Shown here: positions 1 through 11,600 of the stretch, piece after piece
Position numbering within the stretch: position 1 is the first letter of the stretch
Layout of the letters: each line of letters opens with the position of its first letter
Assembly: GCA_944472135.2 (NCBI GenBank)
Contig: OX235267.1
Location: forward strand, 18,025,452 to 18,089,451
Source: Trichobilharzia regenti
Lineage: Eukaryota; Platyhelminthes; Trematoda; Strigeidida; Schistosomatidae
Length of the DNA stretch: 64,000 bases
Direction of reading: 5' to 3'
Notes under the pieces: model-generated
What the model was told of the DNA's origin: nothing
Seen by the model: the letters and a program-made list of their open reading frames with translations, nothing else
The model's database searches: none
Translations under genes and position numbers: made by a program

Positions 1-1107
1 AGCGGCCCAAACCGAAACGACCTTCGAACAAAAAAGTGACCTTGAACAAGGAATCAGCTGACTGTATCATTTTCGTAAGTAATCATGGATGTTTTCGATT
101 ACTTTTTGGATAACGGACTGATAGCTTTGTCGAAAATTTGCCAATGCGGAGGAGTTATGCATTTAGAAAAATAGACAGAAGCCATTGATGGCTTTGTATA
201 CAGATGTATTGAGTGCCGAAGGAAGAAATCGGTTCGAGAAGGTTTGTCGTTGTTTTTTAGTTTACAGATCCCTTAGGAAGTTTTCTCTCAAGGTCTAAAC
301 TACCTTTGACGAAAATTTTAATGATCTGTAACTTCTGGGTCCTGAAAAGAGCAGTCACAGCTACAGCTTATGAAACAGAAAATTCAGAGGTGTCAGCAGT
401 GCAATGGTACAACTACTGCAGAGATGTTTCCTCCTGAAAAATGAACACCCTGACTCAAGTTCTCGGAGGAGTCGGCAGCATAGTCCATATCGATGAGACT
501 GTACTTATAAAAAGGAAATACAACCGTGGGAGATTACAAGCAAACCAGTAGTGGATACTGGGTATCTACGACACGACACTGCGCAAAGGGTATATAGAAG
601 CGATTCCCAGTCTCAGTGCAGCAGTATTAGTGCCTATTATGAAGCGTTTGGTGTTGCCGGGGACGACTATTCATACAGATGAATGGAGCGGATACCGTCA
701 ATTATCGAATCATGGGTACATTCATCATGTTGTTAATCATACGGACGGTTTCCGGAATCCTTTAGATGGAACCCACACCAGTTCCATTGAAAGTTTTAGG
801 AGTCGTCTAAAAAGACGTATAAGAGCGGTTAATGGATCGAGAAATCCCATGATTTACAGTTACCTGGATGAATTTATGTACCGAAACTGGTTTCATATGA
901 CTATGAAGACTCCCATGAGAAACTGGGAGGTTTTTTTGAGACATATACGCGAGCGCCATCCTTTGTAACTGTTTATTATGATTGCATTACTTTTATATAA
1001 ACCGTTTTTTACAATTATGCGCCTTTCATTTTGAGCCTTCTCATTGGCCGAAGTTGTCCCTGTCAAGGTGATTTTTGCGTTAAAAGGTCGTTTCGGTTTG
1101 GGCCGCT
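1..1107 (+). mobile_element. Merlin-type DNA transposon, decayed copy 1
   Basis: A decayed cut-and-paste transposon. The first 24 bases (AGCGGCCCAAACC...) recur as their reverse complement ending at 1107 (...GGTTTGGGCCGCT), so both terminal inverted repeats are visible. The left one starts at the window edge and may extend beyond it. Between them lies a broken transposase of the IS1595/ISXO2-like type, which defines the Merlin superfamily in animals. Merlin is known from schistosomes. The target duplication cannot be read because the left flank lies outside the window. Confidence 0.8.
85..968 (+). pseudogene. Merlin transposase (IS1595/ISXO2-like), broken
   Basis: Remains of a DDE transposase. 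The N-terminal part starts at ATG 85 (MDVFDYFLDNGL) and has a zinc-ribbon-like region (CQCGGVM, then CIEC). It is cut by an in-frame TAG soon after and changes frame before the catalytic part. From about 441 a second frame reads GSIVHIDET and RKYNRGRLQANQ, then an in-frame TAG at 549-551, then WILGIYDTTLRKGYIEA. It continues open to the stop at 966-968 through HTDEWSGYRQL and SSIESFRSRLKRRI. The HIDE, HTDEW and IES positions match the DDE residues of the family. The stops and the frame change show that it is dead. Confidence 0.8.
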
Positions 1108-1210
1108 ATTCTTTGGAGTCACCCCTTCTCATATGTCGAATTGTCCTTGTCAAGGTGATTTTTGCGTTCAAAGTTCGTTTCGGTTTGGGCTGCTATTCTT
1201 TAAAGTCACC
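1036..1210 (+). repeat. Tandem duplication of the Merlin right end (88 + 87 bp)
   Basis: Two adjacent diverged copies, 1036-1123 and 1124-1210. Each starts CCTTCTCAT, contains TGTCAAGGTGATTTTTGCGT and the GTTTCGGTTTGGGC terminal repeat, and ends GTCACC. The second copy abuts the neighbouring LINE coding remnant. Confidence 0.8.
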
Positions 1211-3415
1211 GAGGTTGCAGACACCACTTTTTCTGGGAGTCAATTCCAAGAGTTTATGACTGAGTGTGAGAACCGGTTCTCACACTGGCCAGTACTTAAC
1301 AGCAATATGATTTCTTCTTGTCTTTTGAACTCTCCTGCTATGTCCTCTAAGGTGTTCCGACCTGGTGAAAGGAGAGATCTTTCTTCTCGAAAGAATAGGT
1401 CTGGTCCGTAGTCGTTATTTAAAATTTTAAACATTGTGATTAAATCTCCTCTCTGCCTACAGTATGACAGAGAAAAGAGATTTAAACTTTCTAGTCTCTC
1501 CTCGTATGATAAGTTAGTCATGCCGTGGACCATGCGTTTTGCCTTCCTTTGGACCTTTTCTAGAATGTGTGAGTCCCATTGTAGACAAGGATTAGCGTCC
1601 TGGATGCAGTTTTCCAGTCTTGACCTCATCAGAGATGTATATAATGAGGTGAACATTTCTCTGGTGATTCTAGTTAAGGCTCTGCGAATTGCCCATAAGG
1701 ATCTGACACTACGTGCAGCCACGCGCGACAGTGTGCTATAGTTTTTAAATCCTTACTTACTATGACACCTTAATCTAAATGAGTCAGAACTGATGGGAGT
1801 TTTATGCCCTGTTATTGGTAGGAGCTGATGCCCAGCTAGCTTTTTTTCGGGCGCATTGCAGACTTTTTGGGGCAAAACCTTCGGGTAGATCTATTTATGT
1901 GGGACAGTGTCCCGAAGTCTGCCCCAAAAAGTCTGCAGTGCGCCCTATATCTTCCTCGGAATCTGCGATGTGCACAAATTCTGCCCAAAAAGTCTGCGAT
2001 GCGCCTGAAGTCTGCCCCAAAATGTCTGCAATGCGCCCGAAAAAATGCTAGAGATAACTCATTGATATACAAAATAAGCAAGAGAGGGTCGAGTACCGTG
2101 CCTTGTGGCACTCCGCCACGTACTTCTGTCCAGGAGGAGAGTTTCGAGTTAATCCTAGCCCTCTGCCTTCTATCTTTGAGGAATTCCCTAAGCCAGTTTA
2201 GCAATCTGCCTTTGATACCAAGACTTTCCAACTTCACGAGTAGTCTTTTTAGAGGTACTTTATCAAAGGCTTTGCTGAAGTCTATGTAGACGACGTCAGC
2301 GGGTCTTCTGTTGTCCCTTGATTTGACCCAGCTTTCTCTTGCAGTGAGGAGTTTTGACAGCCATGATAGGTTCCTTCGGAAGCCACGCTGCGCTCTGGAT
2401 AACAAGCTGCTGTTTTCCAGATACGCCATGATGTTTTCTCGATGATTCTTTCCAGTGTCTTGATTAAAGTGCTGGTGAGACTGATAGGCCTGTAATTTGA
2501 AGGGCTTTGTCTTGGTCCTCCTATGTGGACGGGGTTCACTATGGCGTCTTTTCAGTCACGCGGTAACACTCCATTTTGGAGAGATAGCTTGAAGATCGCG
2601 GTCAAAGGGCTGAGCTGGTAATTCCTTGAGAAGCCTTGGATGAAGATTATCAAGACCCATTGATTTCCTTGCATCTAGTTTCATTAGGCTGTTGACCACG
2701 ATGCCTTGGTCGATGTGAACGGAATCTATCCCGTATTCATCTGATCCTATAGGGCGATGACTCCTGAGTGAAGACTAGGGAGAAGTAGTCTGCCATTGCT
2801 TTTTCTTGATCTTCTTCGATTGTATCATTGCCAATGGTCAGGTTTGGGACACCATTGGATGTTTTATTCATGAAGTTCATGTACGAGAAAATTTTCTTAG
2901 GTTCTGCCTTTGCATTTTGAGCCAGATGTGCTTCGAACTTCATCCTTGATTGGCGGATTTCCGCAATAGCTTTATTCCTAGCAGTGTTATATAATTTCCT
3001 GGTCTCAGGAGTCTCAAGGGTGGCAAACGGGTTCCAACATTTGTGTTTACGCCTGAGTAACTTGGGAATATCTCGGTTTATCCAAGGGGGGCAATGTTTC
3101 CGACCCTTTGGGACAGACCAAGGGATAAAAGGTTCAGTTACTTGGGCGTAAAGTTGTTTAAATTGGTTCCATGCGGCTTCTACTTGGGACTCTGGGTTGA
3201 TGTACCAGTTTACTGAGTTGGCTACTGAGACGACCGCATTTATATCAGCTTTCCAAACGTTTAGTCGAGCTTGGATTTTGGCCCTTGCTACTGTTGCTAT
3301 GCACTTGAAAGTGAGCACAGCATGATCACTTCTTCCTAAAGAAGAAAGATGTTGTATGAGATCCACATCCTCACCATGAAAGAACACTAGGTCTAGAGTT
3401 GAGGAGGAGTGCTGT
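1211..3415 (-). mobile_element. CR1/jockey-like non-LTR retrotransposon, 5'-truncated and frameshifted
   Basis: Minus-strand remnant of a LINE ORF2. From high to low coordinate: the end of the endonuclease (LGRSDHAVLTFKC near 3330) and a linker to about 2740; RT block SNYRPISLTSTLIKTLERII near 2500; after a frameshift, VYIDFSKAFDKVPLKRLL near 2290 and GGVPQGTVLDPLLLILYINE near 2100. A minisatellite then occupies the place of the catalytic YADD box. The C-terminal part (MFKILNNDYGPDLFF, then FSHSVINSWN) runs 1722-1240 and ends against the Merlin terminal duplication. Several frameshifts and stops make it a fossil. The clade is judged from motif style only. Confidence 0.8.
1840..2045. repeat. 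Minisatellite inside the LINE RT domain
   Basis: Imperfect copies of a roughly 28-bp unit around CCCCAAAAAGTCTGCAATGC. At least three are direct (about 1916-1945, 1981-2009, 2010-2039) and one is inverted (1850-1880). They lie where the RT catalytic box and following sequence should be. Confidence 0.7.
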
Positions 3416-5229
3416 GAGTCATAGCGCGTGGGCTAGTGATATATATATAAGTTATAAGAATACAACTTCCTATAATTTAATAGACTCAAACTGAAACGTA
3501 AACTAACTTCGATCAGAATAAAGTGATTTAAAAGTTAATCTGTAGACTTTTGGAGCGTATAACAACAAAAGCCAATACTAAACAAGAGCGCGTAAAATTC
3601 ACTTCTTTTTCAAAGTTCGCGGAGTAGCGTGTATCTGCTGTGAAGATCGGGGCAGGCTGATGCGTGCATTTGTGTTCGAATTAGATAACAAGTAGTTTGC
3701 GTTCGAGCAGAAGATACATAAACATAAGTCTGAATATGACAGCAATATTCATTAAGGTTGCCTACTATCACAACAACCCTTCTGCATAAATAGTAGTAAA
3801 GATTGTTGACACTTTGATATGATTATTAGCAATAAATTGTGCTCGAAACGTCATCAGTAAACATTACTGCACAACACTGTGAGACTTTATCAAAACAAAA
3901 TTTACCCATAATGGAATTACACTCTACCACAGTGCACAAGTTTTATTCGTATATCAAAGATTGTTGACAACCTGAAGCCAAAGCTTAGTAAATGCCTGTG
4001 GATATCAAACTGACAGCTTCAAGGAAACTCATTTTGATGAACTCCGGGAAAAAATGAAAGAACACTGCTTAAGTGTTATGTGACAATAAATCTTCGTAAC
4101 CTGCTCGAATATATATGTGGACGACCAGACTTTAATAAACTCTCACGCGAGATGACTGGAACACTTCCAATTAGCCAAAAGACACACACTTCCCTCCTAC
4201 CATACGACTTCTAAATAGAAATTAGACGCTGGTTCCCCAATTGTAGCCGTTGTTCCCAATGTCGTCCTCGTTATTAAAGAAGGTAGAAGAGCAGGATCTA
4301 ATGGTTCAGGTTTAGAACTAGCTGAAAGCGATATTGAGCCCAACTAAAATGTCTTGTGTTCTTAGCCCGCTTGGATAAAGTAACCGTTCAGAGCACTCAA
4401 AATGCTGTAATTTCAGGAGGTTTATCAAGCCTAATTAATTTGTTTTCTTACTTTGAGTCAGTGTTTATGACATCTACTTCTTATACTAACCACACAAGCT
4501 GATTAGTCGTAAAGGCGTGTGAATTTCGAAGTTTATTATGAAAGGGAGAATAGTGAAACTGATCATCAGACTGTCGAAGGAGTTGTAAGTTGACACGAGT
4601 TGAGGCGGTGACGACGACCCTCAAATCACTACAGTGAGCGGGAACGAAAGGTTTAGTTGTAATGAATAACGATTATTATTGGTGTCAATCAGCTTAGCAT
4701 AAAATAAATCATTGCAGTTTCTTTTCATTCCAATGAAATTTGGATAGATTAACTTAGAATACTTGTATTTATTCACTATTCATACAATAATACAGAAGTA
4801 AGAACACTCGGGCTTCGAAAATTCAGAAGCTTAACTAACTCTTAAGGCAATTTTACATATGTTAGCAGTAAAAGCGGTAGGTCTACATACGATTCACTGA
4901 ATGTTAGTGGAGACATTTTTATAACTAGTTAACGGTGATAGGTCAGATCAGTCACCATTTCCGATTCCTTTCCGTTCTGTTTCAGTCGGAACTACTTAGA
5001 CAGCACTACTAACTTGAGTGCGATTTCATCAGTTTCTTCCAGCAAACGGAATTATTCAGACCACACAAAATATGATCTACGTGATACTATGGATAGCTAT
5101 CTCGAAGTAGGCATAGATATATGACACTTATGCACTACTACTGCTACTAAAAGGTTGACATGAGTAGTGCCCAACTAACTTGTGGTAGGTAATTGGACCG
5201 AGAAAAACCACAGCAATGATAAAAAAAGA
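3416..5229. other. Intergenic DNA without recognisable gene
   Basis: No supported coding region on either strand. The only structured segment I recognise is the dispersed repeat at 3795-3975. The stretch lies downstream of the host gene's polyadenylation signal. Confidence 0.6.
3795..3975 (+). repeat. Dispersed repeat, copy 1 (partner at 62560-62740)
   Basis: About 180 bp that aligns with 62560-62740. Shared blocks include TTGATATGAT, TACAACACTGTG-like and ACTCTACCACAGTGC, followed by AAGTTTTAT. No coding content. The run GTGCTCGAAACGTCATC resembles ends of Penelope-like elements but this is not conclusive. Confidence 0.7.
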
Positions 5230-5235
5230 TTTATT
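5230..5235 (-). terminator. Polyadenylation signal AATAAA of the QRICH1/ZMYM-like gene
   Basis: AATAAA on the minus strand, 273 nt after the stop codon at 5508-5510. It is the first canonical hexamer I see downstream, with a (TA)n tract in between. The assignment is positional. Confidence 0.45.
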
Positions 5236-5326
5236 TTCACAAGTAATTTATACAAGTTAAAGAGGCAATTATGAAAGATGCATGTATAAATGACAATGAG
5301 AATTAGAAAAAGAGACAAACAAAGAT

Positions 5327-5330
<4 letters not shown>

Positions 5331-5381
<51 letters not shown>
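5331..5381. repeat. (TA)n microsatellite in the inferred 3' UTR
   Basis: An uninterrupted run of about 50 bases of alternating A and T. It lies between the stop codon and the AATAAA hexamer of the minus-strand gene. Confidence 0.9.
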
Positions 5382-5385
<4 letters not shown>

Positions 5386-5507
5386 CGAATTATCTTGTCG
5401 GTGATGCAAAAAAGTTAATACAATAATTCGCTGGGTGCGTATATTGACTGAGAAAACAAAAATAGAATCAGGATACACAGAGTTCAGTGATATATGCATA
5501 TATATAC

Positions 5508-5694
5508 CTAAAATCCTCCATCTGGTTGACTGTTCATAAATGCCTCTTGAATCTCTTTCACCATTTTGATCCGATTAAGTATGACCTGTAGTTCAGGCGG
5601 TCGAACAGGTTCGGTAGAGAACCATAAATTCAATTGTGGTGGATATAGTGGATTCAAATAGAAGACATTGTCAGAATCGAGCATTTCTGTAGGA
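5508..5694 (-). CDS. QRICH1/ZMYM-like gene, exon 11 (terminal)
   Basis: 187 nt, acceptor TTCTTAG. The first base completes Cys, then PTEMLDSDNVFYLNPLYPP, LWFSTEPVRPPELQ and ILNRIKMVKEIQEAF. It ends NSQPDGGF with stop TAG at 5508-5510. These blocks correspond to the family's conserved C-terminal end. Confidence 0.9.
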
Positions 5695-8600
5695 CTAAGA
5701 AGCGAATGAATAAACAAAATCAAAGACAATAAACATAACAGTAGTGTTATTTATTAAGTAAGGCATGTCAGAAATTTCACCAAAAAAACATTTTTTAATT
5801 CCTCTTTTTATTGGTCTCCGCTAATTTTTTACTGTGACAGAATATTCCTTTTGTAAAATGATAGGATCACTCATACATATAGAACTGTCACTCACCATTA
5901 ATGAATGCATTAAAATATCCCCGATCAAAATTGTGCAGCAACATAAACCATGGTGCATATTATTAGACAATACTATTTGCGATTCCACGCAGTTGGCAAT
6001 GCACCACGATACTTAGTGTGTTACGCCTGCCTGCCCAAACCTCCGTGGTAGGTGGGGAGAGCTTCGGATCTGTGACCCACTAGTTGGTAGCCAGGTGCTT
6101 GAACTGGGGGGAGCTAGGATCTCACTGCTAGCAATTATTAAAAATATGCAACCCAGAGGCCTAGTTAGATAGTTTTTGATCAGCTTCACACACACATGTG
6201 CTGTTTCGTTTGGGGAATAAAAACACTAGCAATAACAACGGAACTTACCAATGAGAAAAGTAAGCCTTATATAGCCGAACAGGACATCGTTGTGGATGTT
6301 GAGGATTTGCATCTAAACGTAAGGTAGTAACAGTATCATCTGGTTCACCGAGCATATGACCAGGTAAGTGACAAAGAATGGCTGATTCAGATATTTGAAA
6401 TTGTGAAAAGGCTAACTGTCGATGAATTGTCCCAAGGCGTAAACCAATATGCTTTGTATTGTAATATAGCATGGTGAAAAGTAAAATCTAAAGAAATATT
6501 AGAAAGAAAATAATTTGCATTAAAAGCTAGGATTTGAAGTATTTTTCGTATTAAAACAAAGTTACTAAAACAATGGTATTATCGACTGGTTAATGTGGGA
6601 TCTGATTTATTCTACATACATGAAGCAGAAGTAGAAAAGTGTTCAAATAGAGAAGACAGATTAAGAAATGAAATAAGAGGGATAAAATATATCAAAGTTG
6701 ACAGAAAAGCCTTTTAACTTACTGTCTTAGATTGTTACAATGTACGACTACTGATACTGAATATTTTAACACTCGCTAGCCACATAGTTTATACTAGCCT
6801 TTACCAACATACGCGTAGACTAAGCAGAATACGACAGGAACAAATACGAGAAAACCAAGAAAAGGGTTTATTGATCATATCTTCGCCCTTCTGTACATAA
6901 ATTCGTCGAGAAAACTGTAAATCACTGTGTTTTTTGACCCATTTACTGCTCTAATCCAGCTTTTTAAGTGATTTCAGAAACTTTCAATGGGAATGTGTGT
7001 TGACCCCATCATAAGGATTAACAAAATCGTTAGTATAATGGACTACATTGTGGGGATATAACCCGAGGATGAGAGTTGGCTGTAACTACTCCATAGGTCT
7101 GTGTGTATGGTTGTGCCAAGTGACACTGAACATTGAATAATAGGTAATAAAACAATTGGCGCTACACTGAGCGGTCATTTGGATATATCCTTTCCGCAAT
7201 AAAGTGTCATATTGTAACGACAGAAGACAAGGGTCAGACAACATATCGTTTATCGGGAAAATCAAGAGGTATTTATAGATTTCTATGTTTGGTAGCGGCA
7301 AAGCGATCTCTTCTGATTGGTTGTTTCTTGCTGAAATTTATTCTGTTATCTTTTCGTGGCCGCTTCTCAGAAAGTCAAGTCATATATCTGCGAATCATAT
7401 TCCCACACGTTAACTCCACTGTGATTGGCTGGTGATTTTCTCAAGGTTAAGTTTTATTATTGTTCTTCTCGTGACCCTGATTCGGGACGTGAAAGTTGAC
7501 ATAAATTGTTGTCAGCGATTTTGGCTTACAGCTAGCTCTCATCCCAATATAATCCCAAAACCCATTGGCTGATTGGCAATCAAGCTACCTCGATTGTATT
7601 TCCTTTTTATAAGCACTGTTTTATTCACAAGAACAATAACAGCCAGCGGATGCATCTTCGTAAATGCACAACTACATGCTTTCTCCCCTCCAATGAACCT
7701 GTTGTCTAAACAGTACTTAGCTATCAGATTGAAATGAAACCTGCGACGCAATTCGTGTACAGCATACATAATCCTACATATATACTGCGGACTCATCCGA
7801 CTGGTTGCTCAAGGTCATTAGTTCGTTGTTCATGCATACAACCTATGTCTTGTACCTATATAACTGAACTGCATTTTTAACGTAGTACAGCAGCTCAAGT
7901 TGTTACACACTATAAAGCAGATATAAAGGTAGAGATGATCCACACCTCCCAATGGGGTTGACAGCGAACAACATAGACTTCATGGAATTATACTGTGATT
8001 TCAATTTGATCACCTTTAACTTTCCCAAACCAATCCTATGTAACCTACCTAGCATTGCTCAACGCATCTATAACATATTGTCAGTATATTAGACAGTGTG
8101 GGTTGATTAAATAATTATTATATCTTAATGCTTATTTCATTTTTTTACAAGGTGACTAATGTCTATATCCAACTCCATATAATCGATATAAGTGAGGTCT
8201 GTTCAAAAATCCGGCTAGCGTCAATCCAACATGTAAATCTGGGACTGTCACATTTAATTATTACCTACATAATTTACATTTCGAAATTATAGATGATTTC
8301 CTACTGTGAATGAAATTTTTGTCCGCTTCCAATACTACTAGCATGCTAACTCTGTAACTAACTATACTGGAAACACACTCGACAATTCAAACTGCATATA
8401 TCAGTTTGAGTGTGTTTGTGGCAGCAAATACATAGGTCGTACGGAAAGGCGATTGTCTACTCGCATGATGGAGCATTTGCCAAAATGGTTGAAAACAGCT
8501 GAGTGCAAAGTCCCAAAATCCTCAATAACAAAACATCTCGTGGATTACGGACATGATATCGACGCCGTCAAGTCATTCACCATCGTCAGCAAACAAAGAA

Positions 8601-11600
8601 ACAAGAAGATGCTTGCAATTGCAGAGGCTTGTGCAATTCGAATTTACAAACCAACTCTCTGTATACAAAAGGAGATAATAATAATAATAATTTACTTTAT
8701 TCCAAAAACAGTACTTGTGATACAGAGTGGAATTTTCAGCATTAATCACAATATTGCATCTAATTTCCTCAAATTATAAATAAAATTAATCACACAGAAA
8801 ATTTTCCACATTTACAGTAGAGGTAGTGTCAAAAACATGCAGCATATAAAATGGAAATAGCAATAATAATGATAACAGCTAGGATAATAATAATAAGAAT
8901 ACAAGTGAAAACTGCCGTTGGCTTGTGTCACACAGTATTGGCAATGTGGTATAGAAATCCTAACATGTTTAAAAATATTGAATATAATGTTCTCTTTACA
9001 TGATATGGTGAAGGGAAAAACAAAGATTACAGCCGTCATGGAGATAAGTTGGTGTTTGCAATTATGAGAGTAAAACAGAGAAGTAACAGGACCATAAATA
9101 TAATAGAAGTAATAAAAGTAAAACTTGAAGGTATATAAGGATGGATGGAGGAAATTGTTTATTTACTAGATGAAAAAAGGTTAGTTAATTCTTGCCTGAC
9201 ACTATTTTCATCACATAAAATACGTGCCAAGTATGGTATCATAGAATTCTTATACTTAGACGTGCGAGCATACAGTTTTCTGAAGTTACTCCTTGTTCTA
9301 CCCGAGGAGATGCAAGGTGAAAGCTGAGGGTAAAGCGGATGCTCCAAGTCAGACAAAATCCCTTTAGCAAATTTATTGCATGAAGTCAAGTGCCTATCGA
9401 CAGCAACGCTAACTATGTGGTCCACTGGGACACCACTCACCCTACTGACAGTCTTCAGTATTCTACGAATTGTGACATAGTCCTTTTTAAGCAAACCAGG
9501 AAAGAATAAGGGTGAGCAATAAAGAAGAATAGGTAGGATGCAAGAGTTTATGAACTGTAAGAGGAGGGGTTGAGTTATACCCGAGTGTCTTAACTTCTTA
9601 ATGTAAAATGTCAGGCGGAATATTTTACTGGAGATTGCTAAGACATGGGAAGACCAGAAGAGAGAATGAGTCCAAGATACTTAATTTCTGATTTGCTTCC
9701 TATATCATTGTCGTCAATCTTACAACTGTCATGAGAATCGATGACTTCTTTTAACTGTCGTTTACATCTTAAGCTGAAATCAACAGTTTGACACTTAGAA
9801 GGATTCAGTTTAAGACCGTTAGACTCAGACCATTTGCTGACTTCCGATAGAAAGCTATTTATTTTAGTACAATCTAGCTGGGAGTTAACGGCCATTGAAA
9901 CCGTTAAATCATCAGCGTACTTCACAAAGTTTATCTCATCAGAGTGAGGCAAGTCATGCAAGAAAAAAGAAAAGGAGAAAGAACAGCGCCTTGAGGGACA
10001 CCAGCTTCAGTAGGCAATGAAGTGGAAGACTTCCCTTTATATACGGTGTACTGCTTTCTATCTGAGATAGGAATGTAATCAGTTAACAGCCCAGTCGTCA
10101 CTCTGAATCTACCATGGTAATACGCTTTACTTATTATTCTCTACTTGTTATTACTATTAATCTACCTCTTCTTCTTCTTATTTTTGTTATTATTACTATA
10201 ATTACAATTATTCTTGATTCATTTAAATCTATGCTTTATCCGTAAGATTATCCTAACTCACTTCAACAATATTATTATTATTGTTTTTATAACTATTACT
10301 ATTGATATAAGGCTGTTTGCAATTCTCGTTATATTCTCTAATGACTAATTGTTTATCTAAGTGATGTAATTGAAGCGTAATGCAACTTATCTTAATTTTG
10401 ATCTCTCATACTCTCTCTCTCGCCTTATCTATTTGAACATGACCTGGAAAACATTCGCACCTATTCTTCTGCATGACTAATTCAATGTAGATTATTTACT
10501 TATCAGTCTTATGTCTCCGAATGTAATTTCACTAGTGTATATATATCCGTGTATGCAGAGTATTCAGCTGAGGACGAGTTCTACCGAAATTTGATGAATT
10601 CATTAAATCCTGCTTTATTAACCTTTAATGCTTGTTTTATATACTGGAAACAGTGGAAATATGTAACTGACAGTCTACATCTTTTTCAGTTAGTTAAAAT
10701 TAGTTTAGTTTGTCCATATAATGTATGATCAACAACCTGTACATCAAAATACAAAGACTACCTTACCACTCAGTAAACACATATGTGAGTAGTATATAGT
10801 GCAACGAATAAAGATAATATTCAAATAACCGGTCTCAACAGAGAACTTTGCACAGATATGCAGCAGTTCCATTCGCCACAGTTGCCCCCATGTACCACAC
10901 TGATATGTATCCACAAATATATATATATATATGTGTATGGTGGTCTCTCTTTCTGTTGCTCGCTTAGTCTGTGACCATTTCATTTTGATGAACCTGTCTC
11001 CTTTAACAATGTATATTCCCCTTATATTATATATAATATAATATGAGTGTTTGTTGACAGTCCGTTGCTTGGTGACATATATCCATATATGTTGGTTGTT
11101 GACATGTCTGCTATATTTTGCTATGTATATATGGATCGATACTTCATTATAATTAGCCATTCATGTTAAAACTGTCTATTGATTTGTTCACATCATTGTC
11201 TGGACATTCATATATATTTCGCTCTCACAATTTGTGTGACACACTTTGGTGTGATACCACTTATTGCTTCTCCTGGTGTTTGGAATATAGAAGTATCATC
11301 GCAAACCTAGTGGTCTTCTGACTTCCGCCTTCTTGCGTAAGGACTATTAAATTCTCCACCAGTACATAAAAATTTGGCGACGGGGAAAACTACTATTAAC
11401 CACTCAGCAGCAGCAACATAACAATTTGGCGACGGGGAAAACTATGGATCCTTCTAAATTGGAATTACTATTCGAACGACAAATGAAATTAATGGAAATG
11501 TTCGTCAACCAACAGACTGGTCCAGCTTCACCTTCAAGCAATCCGAACCATACCATGCTACCATCTGTCGACGGAATTGTGAATAGTATTTCACAGTTCA

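Larger units (their letters stand above)
8330..10640 (+). mobile_element. Penelope-like element fragment, split by a LINE
   Basis: 5'-truncated Penelope-like element. The GIY-YIG end of its ORF is at 8330-8671 and its 3' UTR resumes at 10086-10640. The second copy at 24885-25893 has the same two parts joined directly, which proves that 8672-10085 is an insertion. The 3' end reads GATGAATTCATTAAATCCTG and TGCTTGTTTTA. Confidence 0.8.

Noticed and set aside
630..968. Bacterial IS1595 insertion or contamination
   Set aside because: Merlin is the eukaryotic branch of this group. The decay, the terminal repeats and a second decayed copy in an intron show it is resident.
5269..5499. 76-codon minus-strand ORF
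   Set aside because: It is mostly translation of the (TA)n microsatellite in the 3' UTR.
10744..11160. 138-codon minus-strand ORF
   Set aside because: It is antisense 5' LTR plus RTE tail; no protein family and low-complexity Ile/Tyr stretches from (TA)n.
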